From contig NZ_MUYU01000017.1 of the NCBI RefSeq assembly GCF_002014825.1, positions 1 through 64,000 of the forward strand: a stretch of 64,000 nt of DNA. Reading direction: 5' to 3'. Shown here piece after piece: positions 54,498 to 62,730 of this stretch (its first letter is position 1; the number at the start of each line of letters is the position of its first letter). The DNA comes from Moraxella pluranimalium (lineage in GTDB: Bacteria > Pseudomonadota > Gammaproteobacteria > Pseudomonadales > Moraxellaceae). The notes beneath the pieces were generated by a model, which saw nothing but the letters and a program-made list of their open reading frames with translations, was not told where the DNA came from and made no database searches. The position numbers were made by a program, and so were the translations under genes.

Positions 54498-55481
54498 TTA
54501 CACCTGTGCGTGTAAGCACGCCACTTGATGATCCTCATTACCAGCAAGGCTTGGCTTGGTCTGGGCGCAAGCATCGGTGGCTTTTGGGCAGCGAGTGCGG
54601 AACACACAGCCTGATGGCGGATTGATTGGGCTAGGTAGATCGCCTTCAAGTAGCTGTACTTTTTTGGTACGCTCAAGCTCCGGATCAGGCAGCGGTACGG
54701 CTGACATCAGTGCTTGGGTGTAGGGATGCGTTGGCTTGTCATACACGGCGGTGTCAGTACCGACTTCAACAGCATTGCCCAGATACATCACCAATACACG
54801 ATCTGAGATGTGCTTGACGACAGATAGGTCGTGCGCAATGAAAATCAGCGCCAAGCCCATTTCTTCTTGGACTTCTTGGAGTAGGTTAATCACCTGCGCC
54901 TGAATCGATACATCCAGTGCCGATACTGGCTCATCACAGATGATTAGCTTTGGGCGTAGAATGAGCGCACGAGCGATACCGATACGCTGACACTGACCGC
55001 CTGAGAACTCATGTGGATAGCGGTTGATGACATTGGGCAATAGACCCACTTTTTTCATCATCTCACGCACACGCTTGCCGATTTCTTCATTGCCAAGCTC
55101 AGGATGATAAGTACGCAGTGGCTCAGCGATAATATCACCGACGGTCATACGGGGGTTCAATGATGCCAACGGATCTTGGAAAATCATCTGAATTTCTTGG
55201 CGTTTTTTCTTCCAACCTTTTTCAGATAAGCCGACCAATTCTTCACCATCAAACAAAATACTGCCTGATTTGGCTTTGACTAGACCAATGATGGTACGAG
55301 CCAGTGTCGATTTACCACAGCCTGACTCACCGACCACGCCTAAGGTTTCGCCTGCTTTTAGGTCAAATGACACGCCATTGACGGCTTTTAGGGTGGCAGG
55401 CTTTTGCCAAAAGAACGCACCTTTTTTATGAATGTCAAAATGCGTTTGTACATCGCGAACTTGTAATAGTGGGGTACTCAT
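54498..55481 (-). CDS. oppF: peptide ABC transporter ATPase OppF
   Basis: OppF is one of two ATPases energising oligopeptide or dipeptide import through OppBC. The 327-residue protein has Walker A GESGCGKSTLAR, signature FSGGQCQRIGIARAL, Walker B LIICDEPVSALDV and the switch His in FIAHDLSVVKH. The C-terminal oligo_HPY segment (GCVFRTRCPKATDACAQ, VACLHAQ) has four Cys that in related transporters bind an Fe-S cluster. It starts 4 bp downstream of oppD. Confidence 0.93.
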   Translation of the reverse strand: MSTPLLQVRDVQTHFDIHKKGAFFWQKPATLKAVNGVSFDLKAGETLGVVGESGCGKSTLARTIIGLVKAKSGSILFDGEELVGLSEKGWKKKRQEIQMIFQDPLASLNPRMTVGDIIAEPLRTYHPELGNEEIGKRVREMMKKVGLLPNVINRYPHEFSGGQCQRIGIARALILRPKLIICDEPVSALDVSIQAQVINLLQEVQEEMGLALIFIAHDLSVVKHISDRVLVMYLGNAVEVGTDTAVYDKPTHPYTQALMSAVPLPDPELERTKKVQLLEGDLPSPINPPSGCVFRTRCPKATDACAQTKPSLAGNEDHQVACLHAQV

Positions 55482-55484
55482 GCA

Positions 55485-56462
55485 TTATTCTCCTACAGGT
55501 AGATTTGGGTGCTTCCAGTGGCAGGCGCGCTGACGCTCATTCGGCAAGAATTGCAGCTCAGGCGGTGTGCTGTGGCAGATATCCATAGCGTATTGGCAAC
55601 GCTCAACAAATGGACAGCCGACTGGTAGGTTCAGTAGGTTTGGTGGGTTACCCGGAATGGTAGTGAGTCGCTCATTGTCATTATCTAGGCGTGGCACAGC
55701 ACCGAGCAGACCGATGGTGTATGGATGCGTCGGATTATAAAAAATCTCTTCGGTCTTGCCATATGCCATCGTACGACCAGCATACATCACTAGGATACGA
55801 TCACAAGTCCCCGCCACGACGCCCAAGTCATGGGTAATCATGATGATGGTGGTGTCAAAGTCACGCTTTAGGTCGTTTAGTAGTGCCATGATCTGTGCTT
55901 GCACGGTGACATCGAGTGCAGTGGTCGGTTCGTCAGCGATCAGTAACTTTGGACGGCACAGTAGCGCCATCGCAATCATCACACGCTGACGCATACCGCC
56001 TGAGAACTCATGTGGATACATACCGATACGCTTGCGAGCTTCGGGGATTTTGACCGCATCAAGCATGCGGATGGATTCTTCCCACGCTTCGGCCTTGCTC
56101 ATGCCCTTATGCAGCACCAAGACTTCAGACAGCTGATCGCCCACTTTCATAAATGGGTTTAGGCTGGTCATCGGATCTTGGAAGATGATGGCGATCTCAT
56201 TAGCACGAATTTTGTTCAGCTCATGCTCTGGCATTCCGACCAGTTCTTGGTCACGGAATTTGATTGAGCCTTCGGTGCGACCATTTTTGGCAAGCAGTCC
56301 TAGAATCGAAAAGGCGGTTTGGGATTTGCCCGAGCCTGATTCACCGACGATGCCAAGCGTTTCGCCTTGATTGAGTTTGAAATTGAGTCCATTGACGGCA
56401 GTGACCAAGCCGTCTTCGGTGGCAAATTTGACTTTTAGGTCTGATACTTCTAATAAAGCCAT
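55485..56462 (-). CDS. oppD: peptide ABC transporter ATPase OppD
   Basis: The second ATPase of the peptide importer, 325 residues: Walker [13 protein letters not shown], signature [16 protein letters not shown], Walker [19 protein letters not shown] and His in [11 protein letters not shown]. The C-terminal oligo_HPY domain has the Cys pattern [15 protein letters not shown] and ACHW. It works as a heterodimer with OppF. It lies four bases before oppF and about 60 bp after oppC, in the same operon. Confidence 0.93.
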   Translation of the reverse strand: MALLEVSDLKVKFATEDGLVTAVNGLNFKLNQGETLGIVGESGSGKSQTAFSILGLLAKNGRTEGSIKFRDQELVGMPEHELNKIRANEIAIIFQDPMTSLNPFMKVGDQLSEVLVLHKGMSKAEAWEESIRMLDAVKIPEARKRIGMYPHEFSGGMRQRVMIAMALLCRPKLLIADEPTTALDVTVQAQIMALLNDLKRDFDTTIIMITHDLGVVAGTCDRILVMYAGRTMAYGKTEEIFYNPTHPYTIGLLGAVPRLDNDNERLTTIPGNPPNLLNLPVGCPFVERCQYAMDICHSTPPELQFLPNERQRACHWKHPNLPVGE

Positions 56463-56525
56463 GTTGTTCTCCTAAGGTATGACAATCCCCATACCTTGTT
56501 AATATCCTTAAATCTGTGTCATCTG

Positions 56526-57425
56526 TTAGCGATCTTTTGGATCAAGTGCATCACGCAGACCGTCACCAATGAAGTTAAAGCAGAACAGGGTGATGGTCAA
56601 GAAAACAGACGGTACTAGCAGTTGCCATGGTGAGACTTGCATGGTCTGCGAGCCTTCTTGTAGTAGTGCGCCCCAGCTGGTCATCGGCTCTTGAACACCT
56701 AGACCCAAAAAGCTTAGGAATGATTCAAACATAATCATACCCGGTACAAGTAGCGATGCATAGACCACGACCACGCCAAGCACGTTTGGTACGATATGGC
56801 GGGTAACGATTTTCCAGCCAGAGACGCCGCCGACATGAGCCGCTTCGATGAACTCTTTGTTTTTTAGGCTCAAGGTTTGACCACGTACGATACGAGCAAT
56901 ATCAAGCCAAGACACCAGACCGATGGCAACAAAGATAAAGATGATGTTACGACCAAATAAAGTCACAAGCAAAATCACGAAGAACATGAATGGGAATGCG
57001 TTCAAGACTTCAACAAAACGCATCATCAGCATATCCACTTTACCGCCGACGTAGCCTGAGATTGCGCCATAGATAGTACCAAATAGTACCGCAACGAATG
57101 CACCAGCGATACCGACCATGAGTGAGATGCGACCACCGACAGCGGTACGCACCAGTAGGTCACGACCAAGGTTATCCGTACCAAAATAGTGTTTGGTCTC
57201 CATCGATGGTGCTGATGCCATATTTGCCCAGTCGGTATCGGCATAGCCAAATGGCGCAACCATCGGCACAAAAACCACAAAAGCGGTAATCAGTAGCAGA
57301 ATAAATCCACTGACCAAAGCGGCCTTGTTATGAGAAAAGCGACGCCAAGCATCTTGCCATAGACTGCGTCCTTTGATTTCTTTGACTTGAGTAGGTGCTT
57401 GCGTGGCACTTGCAGTGTTAGACAT
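56526..57425 (-). CDS. oppC: peptide ABC transporter permease OppC
   Basis: The 299-residue permease has an N-terminal OppC segment (SLWQDAWRRFSHNKAALVSGFILLLITAFVVF), a periplasmic loop with HYFGTDNLGRDLLVR, and five further helices of the BPD_transp_1 domain. The EAA loop is EFIEAAHVGGVSGWKIVTRHIVPN. It pairs with OppB to form the channel. The ATG at 57425 (MSNTASATQAP) is used rather than 57503, which has no supporting ribosome site and adds a non-family leader. Confidence 0.92.
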   Translation of the reverse strand: MSNTASATQAPTQVKEIKGRSLWQDAWRRFSHNKAALVSGFILLLITAFVVFVPMVAPFGYADTDWANMASAPSMETKHYFGTDNLGRDLLVRTAVGGRISLMVGIAGAFVAVLFGTIYGAISGYVGGKVDMLMMRFVEVLNAFPFMFFVILLVTLFGRNIIFIFVAIGLVSWLDIARIVRGQTLSLKNKEFIEAAHVGGVSGWKIVTRHIVPNVLGVVVVYASLLVPGMIMFESFLSFLGLGVQEPMTSWGALLQEGSQTMQVSPWQLLVPSVFLTITLFCFNFIGDGLRDALDPKDR

Positions 57426-57459
57426 AAACAATCCTTTAAAAAATATCGTAATCGAACGC

Positions 57460-58380
57460 TTAGTATTTGATTTTTGGGTCGATGACAGCGTATAGAATAT
57501 CAACGATGGCGTTGAATACGATGGTCAAGACACCAACCAAAATGGTTAAGCTAAGCACCAAACTATAGTCACGGTTCAATGCACCATTAACAAATAGCTG
57601 ACCAATCCCTGGCAGACCAAAGATGGTTTCGATGATGATTGAGCCTGTGATGATACCTACGAATGCAGGGCCAAGATATGAGATGATTGGCAGTGATGCA
57701 GGGCGTAGGGCGTGCTTGATGACGATATGACGTAGCGGTAAGCCTTTGGCACGTGCGGTACGGATAAATTGACTGTTCATGGTCTCAATCATTGAGCCAC
57801 GAGTGATACGAGCGATACTTGCGATATAGCTTAGGGACAAAGCGGTGACAGGTAGCACTAGGTTCATAAACGCACCGTCGTTCCAACCACCTGCTGGGAA
57901 CCATTTGAGCGTTACTGCAAAAATCAGCACCATCAGCGGCGCTTTGACAAAGCTTGGGATTGCCACACCAGCCATTGCCAGCGTCATCAGACTGTAGTCG
58001 AATACGCTGTTTTGCTTGAGTGCTGCGATGACACCCATAGTAACACCGATAATGACCGCAATCACAAATGCATAGATACCAAGCTCAATCGAGACTGGCA
58101 GAGCATCAGACAGTAGTCCATTAATAGTATGGTCTTTGTATTTAAAAGATGGGCCAAAATCACCGTGTAGAAGTTGTTTTAGGTAATTTAGGTATTGTAG
58201 CCAAAGTGGGTCATTGAGATTGTATTTGGCTTCGATATTGGCAAGGACGGCAGGTGGCAAGTTACGCTCACCAGTAAAAGGGCTACCCGGTGCCAAACGC
58301 ATCATAAAAAACGAGATGGTAATAAGAAAAAGTAGCGTTGGAATTGCTTCCAAGGTGCGTCTAAGAATTAGTTTAAACAT
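57460..58380 (-). CDS. oppB: peptide ABC transporter permease OppB
   Basis: The 306-residue permease begins MFKLILRRTLEAIPTLLFL, as usual for OppB. It contains the periplasmic segment FMMRLAPGSPFTGERNLPP and the BPD domain with EAA-like loop FIRTARAKGLPLRHIVIKHALRPASLP. It ends in the conserved ALNRDYSLVLSLTILVGVLTIVFN, then DILYAVIDPKIKY. The ATG at 58380 is chosen over 58446. It is the first gene of oppBCDF and is separated from the upstream oppA by a terminator and an extended -10 promoter. Confidence 0.92.
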   Translation of the reverse strand: MFKLILRRTLEAIPTLLFLITISFFMMRLAPGSPFTGERNLPPAVLANIEAKYNLNDPLWLQYLNYLKQLLHGDFGPSFKYKDHTINGLLSDALPVSIELGIYAFVIAVIIGVTMGVIAALKQNSVFDYSLMTLAMAGVAIPSFVKAPLMVLIFAVTLKWFPAGGWNDGAFMNLVLPVTALSLSYIASIARITRGSMIETMNSQFIRTARAKGLPLRHIVIKHALRPASLPIISYLGPAFVGIITGSIIIETIFGLPGIGQLFVNGALNRDYSLVLSLTILVGVLTIVFNAIVDILYAVIDPKIKY

Positions 58381-58581
58381 GAAAAAACCTCTGTTTTGCC
58401 AATTGGCAAAAGCTTCCATTGATTTACCACCACCCACACAAATCAATATCCATGTGGTGGGCGTGCAAAGTATGCTTGAATCATGCCTATATCGACATAG
58501 ATTCTGGCTTTGCAGCTATATATTAATAACTACTCTTAAGTGTGACAGTGTGATGCTTGTTGAGATACAAACATTTACACT

Positions 58582-58590
58582 ATTATATCA
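58582..58590 (-). promoter_or_regulatory. extended -10 promoter of oppBCDF
   Basis: On the minus strand TGATATAAT, a TGN-extended perfect -10, lies about 205 bp upstream of oppB in a 437-bp gap. The remainder of the gap (58381-58748) shows no other structure I can name. Confidence 0.45.
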
Positions 58591-58748
58591 AAAGATGAAT
58601 ACAGATTATCAGTTTATTCGAAGTTTTTTGCTATGACGTTATCAATAAATCCGTAAAAAGCCCCATTATATAGCGTAATTATGCATAATAAATAAGAATT
58701 TTTATGAATTTATGGAATAATGATAGAAAGTAAGACGTATTGGCGAAT

Positions 58749-58786
58749 AAAAAAAACTGCTTATGCCACCATGATGACATAAGCAG
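58749..58786 (-). terminator. terminator after the first-adjacent oppA (58818-60440)
   Basis: On the minus strand CTGCTTATG (58786-58778) pairs with CATAAGCAG (58765-58757), followed by a run of eight T. It separates the oppA gene from oppBCDF. Read-through would set their ratio. Confidence 0.85.
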
Positions 58787-58817
58787 TATTGTGCTAATGT
58801 TGCTAATAATTATCAAA

Positions 58818-60440
58818 TTATTGCAATGTCCAGTACTTGGCGTGCCATTGATCGAGTGGATCTTTGTTGGCGTAGTTGCCGACACGTGGCTTAACCAGAC
58901 GCACATTGGCATAGTAGAAAATATCAATGTGGGCGTGGTCTTTATCAAGAATGCCTTCGGCTTGCTCGTACAATTTGACACGATCAGCATCAGACAGATC
59001 TGCTGCCAAAGTTTGCGCCATCACTTTGTCAAATTCAGCCGACTTATAGCGTGTCCAGTTGTTGGTGTTGTTCGACTTACGCAGATTTAGGAAAGTCGAT
59101 GCTTCGTTGTAGTCGCCACACCAGCGAGCACGAGCCATCTGATAGTTGCCATTACGACGGCTGTCGAGATACGACTTCCATTCTTGGTTGGTCAGATTGA
59201 CATTGACAAAGCCAAGCGAGTCTTTCCATAGGCTACTGGCTGCTACGGCGATTTTCTTGTGGCTTTCGTTGGTGTCGTAAAGCAGGTCAAAATTCAGCGG
59301 ATTTGACTCGCTATAGCCTGCTTCGGCAAGTAGTTTTTTGGCTTCTTCGATGCGCTTGGCTTTATCCCATGCTTGCCATTCTGGGGTGTATTTGACATTG
59401 CCCTTGATGGCGGTTGGGGTGAATTGGTACGCCACCACTTGACCTTGACCCATCACTTTTTCGGCGATTTGTTCACGATCGAGCGTCAATGCCAGTGCTT
59501 GACGCACCTTTGGATCGTTAAACGGTGGTTTTTCGTGGTTTAGGTCATAATAATAAGTACATAGTGTTGGTGCGGTCTTTAGTTCATCGCCATGATCTTT
59601 TTTGAGCTGTTCAAATTGCTCTGGTGGCAATTCGCTTGCGGTGATGTCAATCTCACCGGCTTGATAGCGCAGCACATCAGTGGTGGCTTGTGGGATTGGT
59701 AGTACCGTTAGGCTCTCAAGCTTGACTTTGTCGGCATCGTAGTAGCTTGGGTTCTTTTGTAGGACGATTTTTTCGTTAATCACCCATTCGCTTGGCTTAT
59801 ACGCGCCATTGACGACGATATTGGCAGGATCTGTCCATTTTTCGCCAAATTTCTCCACCGTCGCACGATGTACAGGCTGTACCGATGAGTGAATCATCAT
59901 ATCCACAAAATACGGCACAGGCTCAGATAGGGTGATTTCCAGTGTCTTATCGTCAATCGCCTTGATGCCTAGCTCTTCAGGCTTAACCTTACCATCGATG
60001 ACGGCTTGGGCATTGACTAGCTTAGCATCTTCTAGGTAGCTTGCGTAGTACGAACCTGTGGCAGGATCGACCAGACGGCGAAAACTATACACAAAATCCT
60101 CAGCGGTCACAGGATCGCCATTTGACCATTTGGCATCACGCAGCTTGAATGTCCAGACCTTGTTATCGCTCGTCGTCCATTCGGTAGCGATACCCGGAAT
60201 CAGATTGCCGTCATTGTCCGTGCTGACTAGACCTTCTGAAAATTGGCGGATGATATTAGCTTCTTGGACGCCTTGAGCCAATTGCGGATCAAGCGTCTCA
60301 GGCTCGCTGGCATTGTTGATGGTGATGCCGGTTGGATTAGCGGTGGCAGCAGGCTTGGCGGTGTCTTTTGAGCAAGCGGTAAGTGTCAGAGCTAGACTCA
60401 GTGCCAATCCGACAGAAAGTGTGCTGGGTTTAAAAAACAT
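58818..60440 (-). CDS. oppA: peptide-binding lipoprotein OppA, copy nearer oppB
   Basis: The 540-residue extracytoplasmic solute-binding protein (SBP_bac_5 family) delivers peptides to OppBCDF. The signal peptide ends in lipobox LTAC (LALTLTACSKDTAK), so it is a lipoprotein. Typical motifs are ASEPETLDPQLAQGVQEANI, LRDAKWSNGDPVTAEDFVYS and LLAEAGYSESNPLNFDLLYDTNE. The ATG at 60440 with aagga upstream is used, not 60479. It is a close paralogue of the next gene upstream and has its own terminator. Confidence 0.92.
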   Translation of the reverse strand: MFFKPSTLSVGLALSLALTLTACSKDTAKPAATANPTGITINNASEPETLDPQLAQGVQEANIIRQFSEGLVSTDNDGNLIPGIATEWTTSDNKVWTFKLRDAKWSNGDPVTAEDFVYSFRRLVDPATGSYYASYLEDAKLVNAQAVIDGKVKPEELGIKAIDDKTLEITLSEPVPYFVDMMIHSSVQPVHRATVEKFGEKWTDPANIVVNGAYKPSEWVINEKIVLQKNPSYYDADKVKLESLTVLPIPQATTDVLRYQAGEIDITASELPPEQFEQLKKDHGDELKTAPTLCTYYYDLNHEKPPFNDPKVRQALALTLDREQIAEKVMGQGQVVAYQFTPTAIKGNVKYTPEWQAWDKAKRIEEAKKLLAEAGYSESNPLNFDLLYDTNESHKKIAVAASSLWKDSLGFVNVNLTNQEWKSYLDSRRNGNYQMARARWCGDYNEASTFLNLRKSNNTNNWTRYKSAEFDKVMAQTLAADLSDADRVKLYEQAEGILDKDHAHIDIFYYANVRLVKPRVGNYANKDPLDQWHAKYWTLQ

Positions 60441-60675
60441 GAATGCGTCCTTGAAAGTAATGCTATAGCCAAATATCACAATGGGCTTAAGTGCAACAGT
60501 CTAGCGTTTAAATACCAATCACCATGCTCATACATGGCAGTGACCAAAGTTGGCTATCCGATATGTGGATAAAACAGTTTTGAATAAAACTATTTAGATA
60601 ATACCTGAATGTGTGCCAAATGACAAGGGGTTGATTGATGCCTGATTTACCTATGATGGATTCATATATCGGCAT

Positions 60676-60711
60676 AAAAAAATAGCGACAAGCACTTGGT
60701 CTTGTCGCTAT
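60676..60711 (-). terminator. terminator after the second oppA
   Basis: On the minus strand ATAGCGACAAG (60711-60701) pairs with CTTGTCGCTAT (60692-60682), followed by a T-run. The rest of the 304-bp gap to the next oppA shows no clear promoter, although one is required. Confidence 0.88.
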
Positions 60712-60744
60712 ACTTCATTATAGAAGTGCTATTGCAATCACGGA

Positions 60745-62427
60745 TTAGTGTTTTGCAATTTTTAGGTTCTTGATGTGCCAATTGCCCATTGGGTCTTTGT
60801 CAGAAAAACCGATGACATATGGCTTAACCAAGCGTGGCGCAGTGTATTGATATACAAAGATGGTAGCAGTGTCTTTATCAAGCTCAGCTTCTGCTTGACG
60901 GTAGATGTCAGCACGTTGTTCAGCCGTAACGTCACCGCCAAGCGTGCTTGCCATTAGCTTATCAAAGGCAGGGCTGTTGTATTTGCCGTAGTTGCTTGAG
61001 TTGTCTGACTTAAAGGTGTTCAAGAAGGTTGATGCTTCGTTGTAGTCAGCACACCAGCCGCCACGCGCCATCTCATGCTTTTGGGTACGGCGAGTTTCTA
61101 GATAAGTTTTCCATTCTTGGTTGTTAAGTGTTACTTCAACAAAGCCAAGTGAATCTTTCCAGAATGACGATGCTGCCACTGCCAAAGTCTTGTGCTGTTC
61201 GTTGGTGTTGTATAGTAGTTCAAACTTCAATGGATTTGATTCGCTATAACCAGCTTCAGCCAAGAGTTTCTTCGCTTCTTCGATACGCTTGGCTTTATCC
61301 CAAGATTTCCACTCAGGCTCAAAGTTTTTCATACCTTGGGTGGCTTCAGGGGTGAATTGATAAGCGACTTTTTGACCTTGTTTTAGGATGCTATCAACGA
61401 TGATATCACGATCTAGAGCCAATGATAGTGCCTTACGCACACGTACATCATCAAATGGCGCTTTGGTATGGTTGAACTCATAATAATAAGTACAAAGCTT
61501 TGGTGGCTCGATGACTTCAGCACCCAACTCATTTTTGAGCTGATCATATTGCTCTGGCGGTAGTGAGTCAGCAGTCATGTCAATCTCACCTGCCTTGTAG
61601 CGTTGTACATCAGTGGTTGCAGCAGGTACGACTAGCAAGGTAGCTTTGTTGATGGTGGTCTTGGCATCATCAAAGTACTGCGGGTTGCGCTCAAGTGTGA
61701 TGCGCTCATTGACCTGCCAGCTGCTTAGCTTGTATGGACCATTGACGACGATATTTTCGGGCGCAGTCCATTTGTCGCCATGTGCTTCGACGACTTTTTG
61801 GTTCACAGGCTTGACTGATGTGTGAATCAACATATCAGGGAAATATGGCACAGGCTCAGATAGGGTGATTTCAAGTGTCTTATCATCAATGGCTTTGACG
61901 CCTAGCGTGTCAGGCTTGGCTTTGCCGTCAACGATGTCTTGGGCGTTAACCACTTTGGCATCCGCTAGATAAGTGGCATACGGTGATGCGGTGGCAGGAT
62001 CGCCAAGGCGACGCATTGAATACACAAAGTCATGGGCAGTTACAGGATCGCCATTGGACCATTTGGCATCACGTAGCTTGAATGTCCAGACCTTGTTATC
62101 GGTGGTTTCCCAGCTTTCTGCCATACCCGGAATGGTGTTGCCGTCGCCATCAGTGCTGGTTAGACCCACGAACATTTGGCGTAGGATATTTGACTCAGGC
62201 ACGCCTGATACTTTGTGCGGGTCAAGCGACTCAGGCTCGGCAGCGTTGTTGATGGTGATTTCTTGAGTTTCGGCCAGTTCTACCTTGCTCGCATCAGTAG
62301 CTGCTGCGGCAGGTTCGGCTGTTGGTGCGGTATTTTCGGCTTTTTTGTCACCACCACAGGCAGCCAAAACGGTAGTAAAGCCAAGCGCAAGTGCTAGGCG
62401 AGATGGTGTCATCAAAGAATTTTTCAT
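60745..62427 (-). CDS. oppA: peptide-binding lipoprotein OppA, second copy
   Basis: The 560-residue SBP_bac_5 protein has lipobox LAAC (VLAACGGDKKAE) and an Ala/Thr/Glu-rich linker of about 30 residues before AAEPESLDPHKVSGVPESNI. It shares long blocks with the other copy, for example KLRDAKWSNGDPVTAHDFVYS and LLAEAGYSESNPLKFELLYNTNE. Two binding proteins with one permease usually widen the range of peptides taken up. It is transcribed on the minus strand, probably from the TTGACA promoter just upstream. Confidence 0.92.
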   Translation of the reverse strand: MKNSLMTPSRLALALGFTTVLAACGGDKKAENTAPTAEPAAAATDASKVELAETQEITINNAAEPESLDPHKVSGVPESNILRQMFVGLTSTDGDGNTIPGMAESWETTDNKVWTFKLRDAKWSNGDPVTAHDFVYSMRRLGDPATASPYATYLADAKVVNAQDIVDGKAKPDTLGVKAIDDKTLEITLSEPVPYFPDMLIHTSVKPVNQKVVEAHGDKWTAPENIVVNGPYKLSSWQVNERITLERNPQYFDDAKTTINKATLLVVPAATTDVQRYKAGEIDMTADSLPPEQYDQLKNELGAEVIEPPKLCTYYYEFNHTKAPFDDVRVRKALSLALDRDIIVDSILKQGQKVAYQFTPEATQGMKNFEPEWKSWDKAKRIEEAKKLLAEAGYSESNPLKFELLYNTNEQHKTLAVAASSFWKDSLGFVEVTLNNQEWKTYLETRRTQKHEMARGGWCADYNEASTFLNTFKSDNSSNYGKYNSPAFDKLMASTLGGDVTAEQRADIYRQAEAELDKDTATIFVYQYTAPRLVKPYVIGFSDKDPMGNWHIKNLKIAKH

Positions 62428-62470
62428 AATCTGTCCTTATATGAATTAAATCAGCGTTCCAAGTGCTTGG

Positions 62471-62499
62471 CGAATATTTGGCATTCTACAATTTGTCAA
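62471..62499 (-). promoter_or_regulatory. promoter of the second oppA
   Basis: On the minus strand a perfect TTGACA (62499-62494), a 17-bp spacer and TATTCG (62476-62471) lie about 45 bp upstream of the ATG. A CCAAGTGCTTGG palindrome (62459-62470) sits at the expected transcription start and could be an operator. Confidence 0.5.
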
Positions 62500-62611
62500 A
62501 TGCTGAACATTGTGGACAAAACAAGCAACATCCGTGCTGATTATCTCCCTGAACAGAATTTGCCAAATTACTGCGTGAATATTGCTAAAAATGACTTGGC
62601 AACAACTTATA

Positions 62612-62637
62612 TTGACAAAATGTAACGTTAATGTCAA
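62612..62637 (+). promoter_or_regulatory. TTGACA...TGTCAA inverted repeat upstream of the M48 gene
   Basis: TTGACA (62612-62617) and TGTCAA (62632-62637) are inverted copies around a central TAACGTTA palindrome, about 95 bp before the M48 gene. TTGACA may be its -35, with a weak -10 17 bp on. A regulator site is possible. Confidence 0.3.
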
Positions 62638-62730
62638 TAGATTTAACAAAAATTGCCGAAATTCGATGGAAGTATTCGTCATAATGAATAAATGTAGAAA
62701 TATTAAGTTGATAATGAGTGAGCAATTTAA

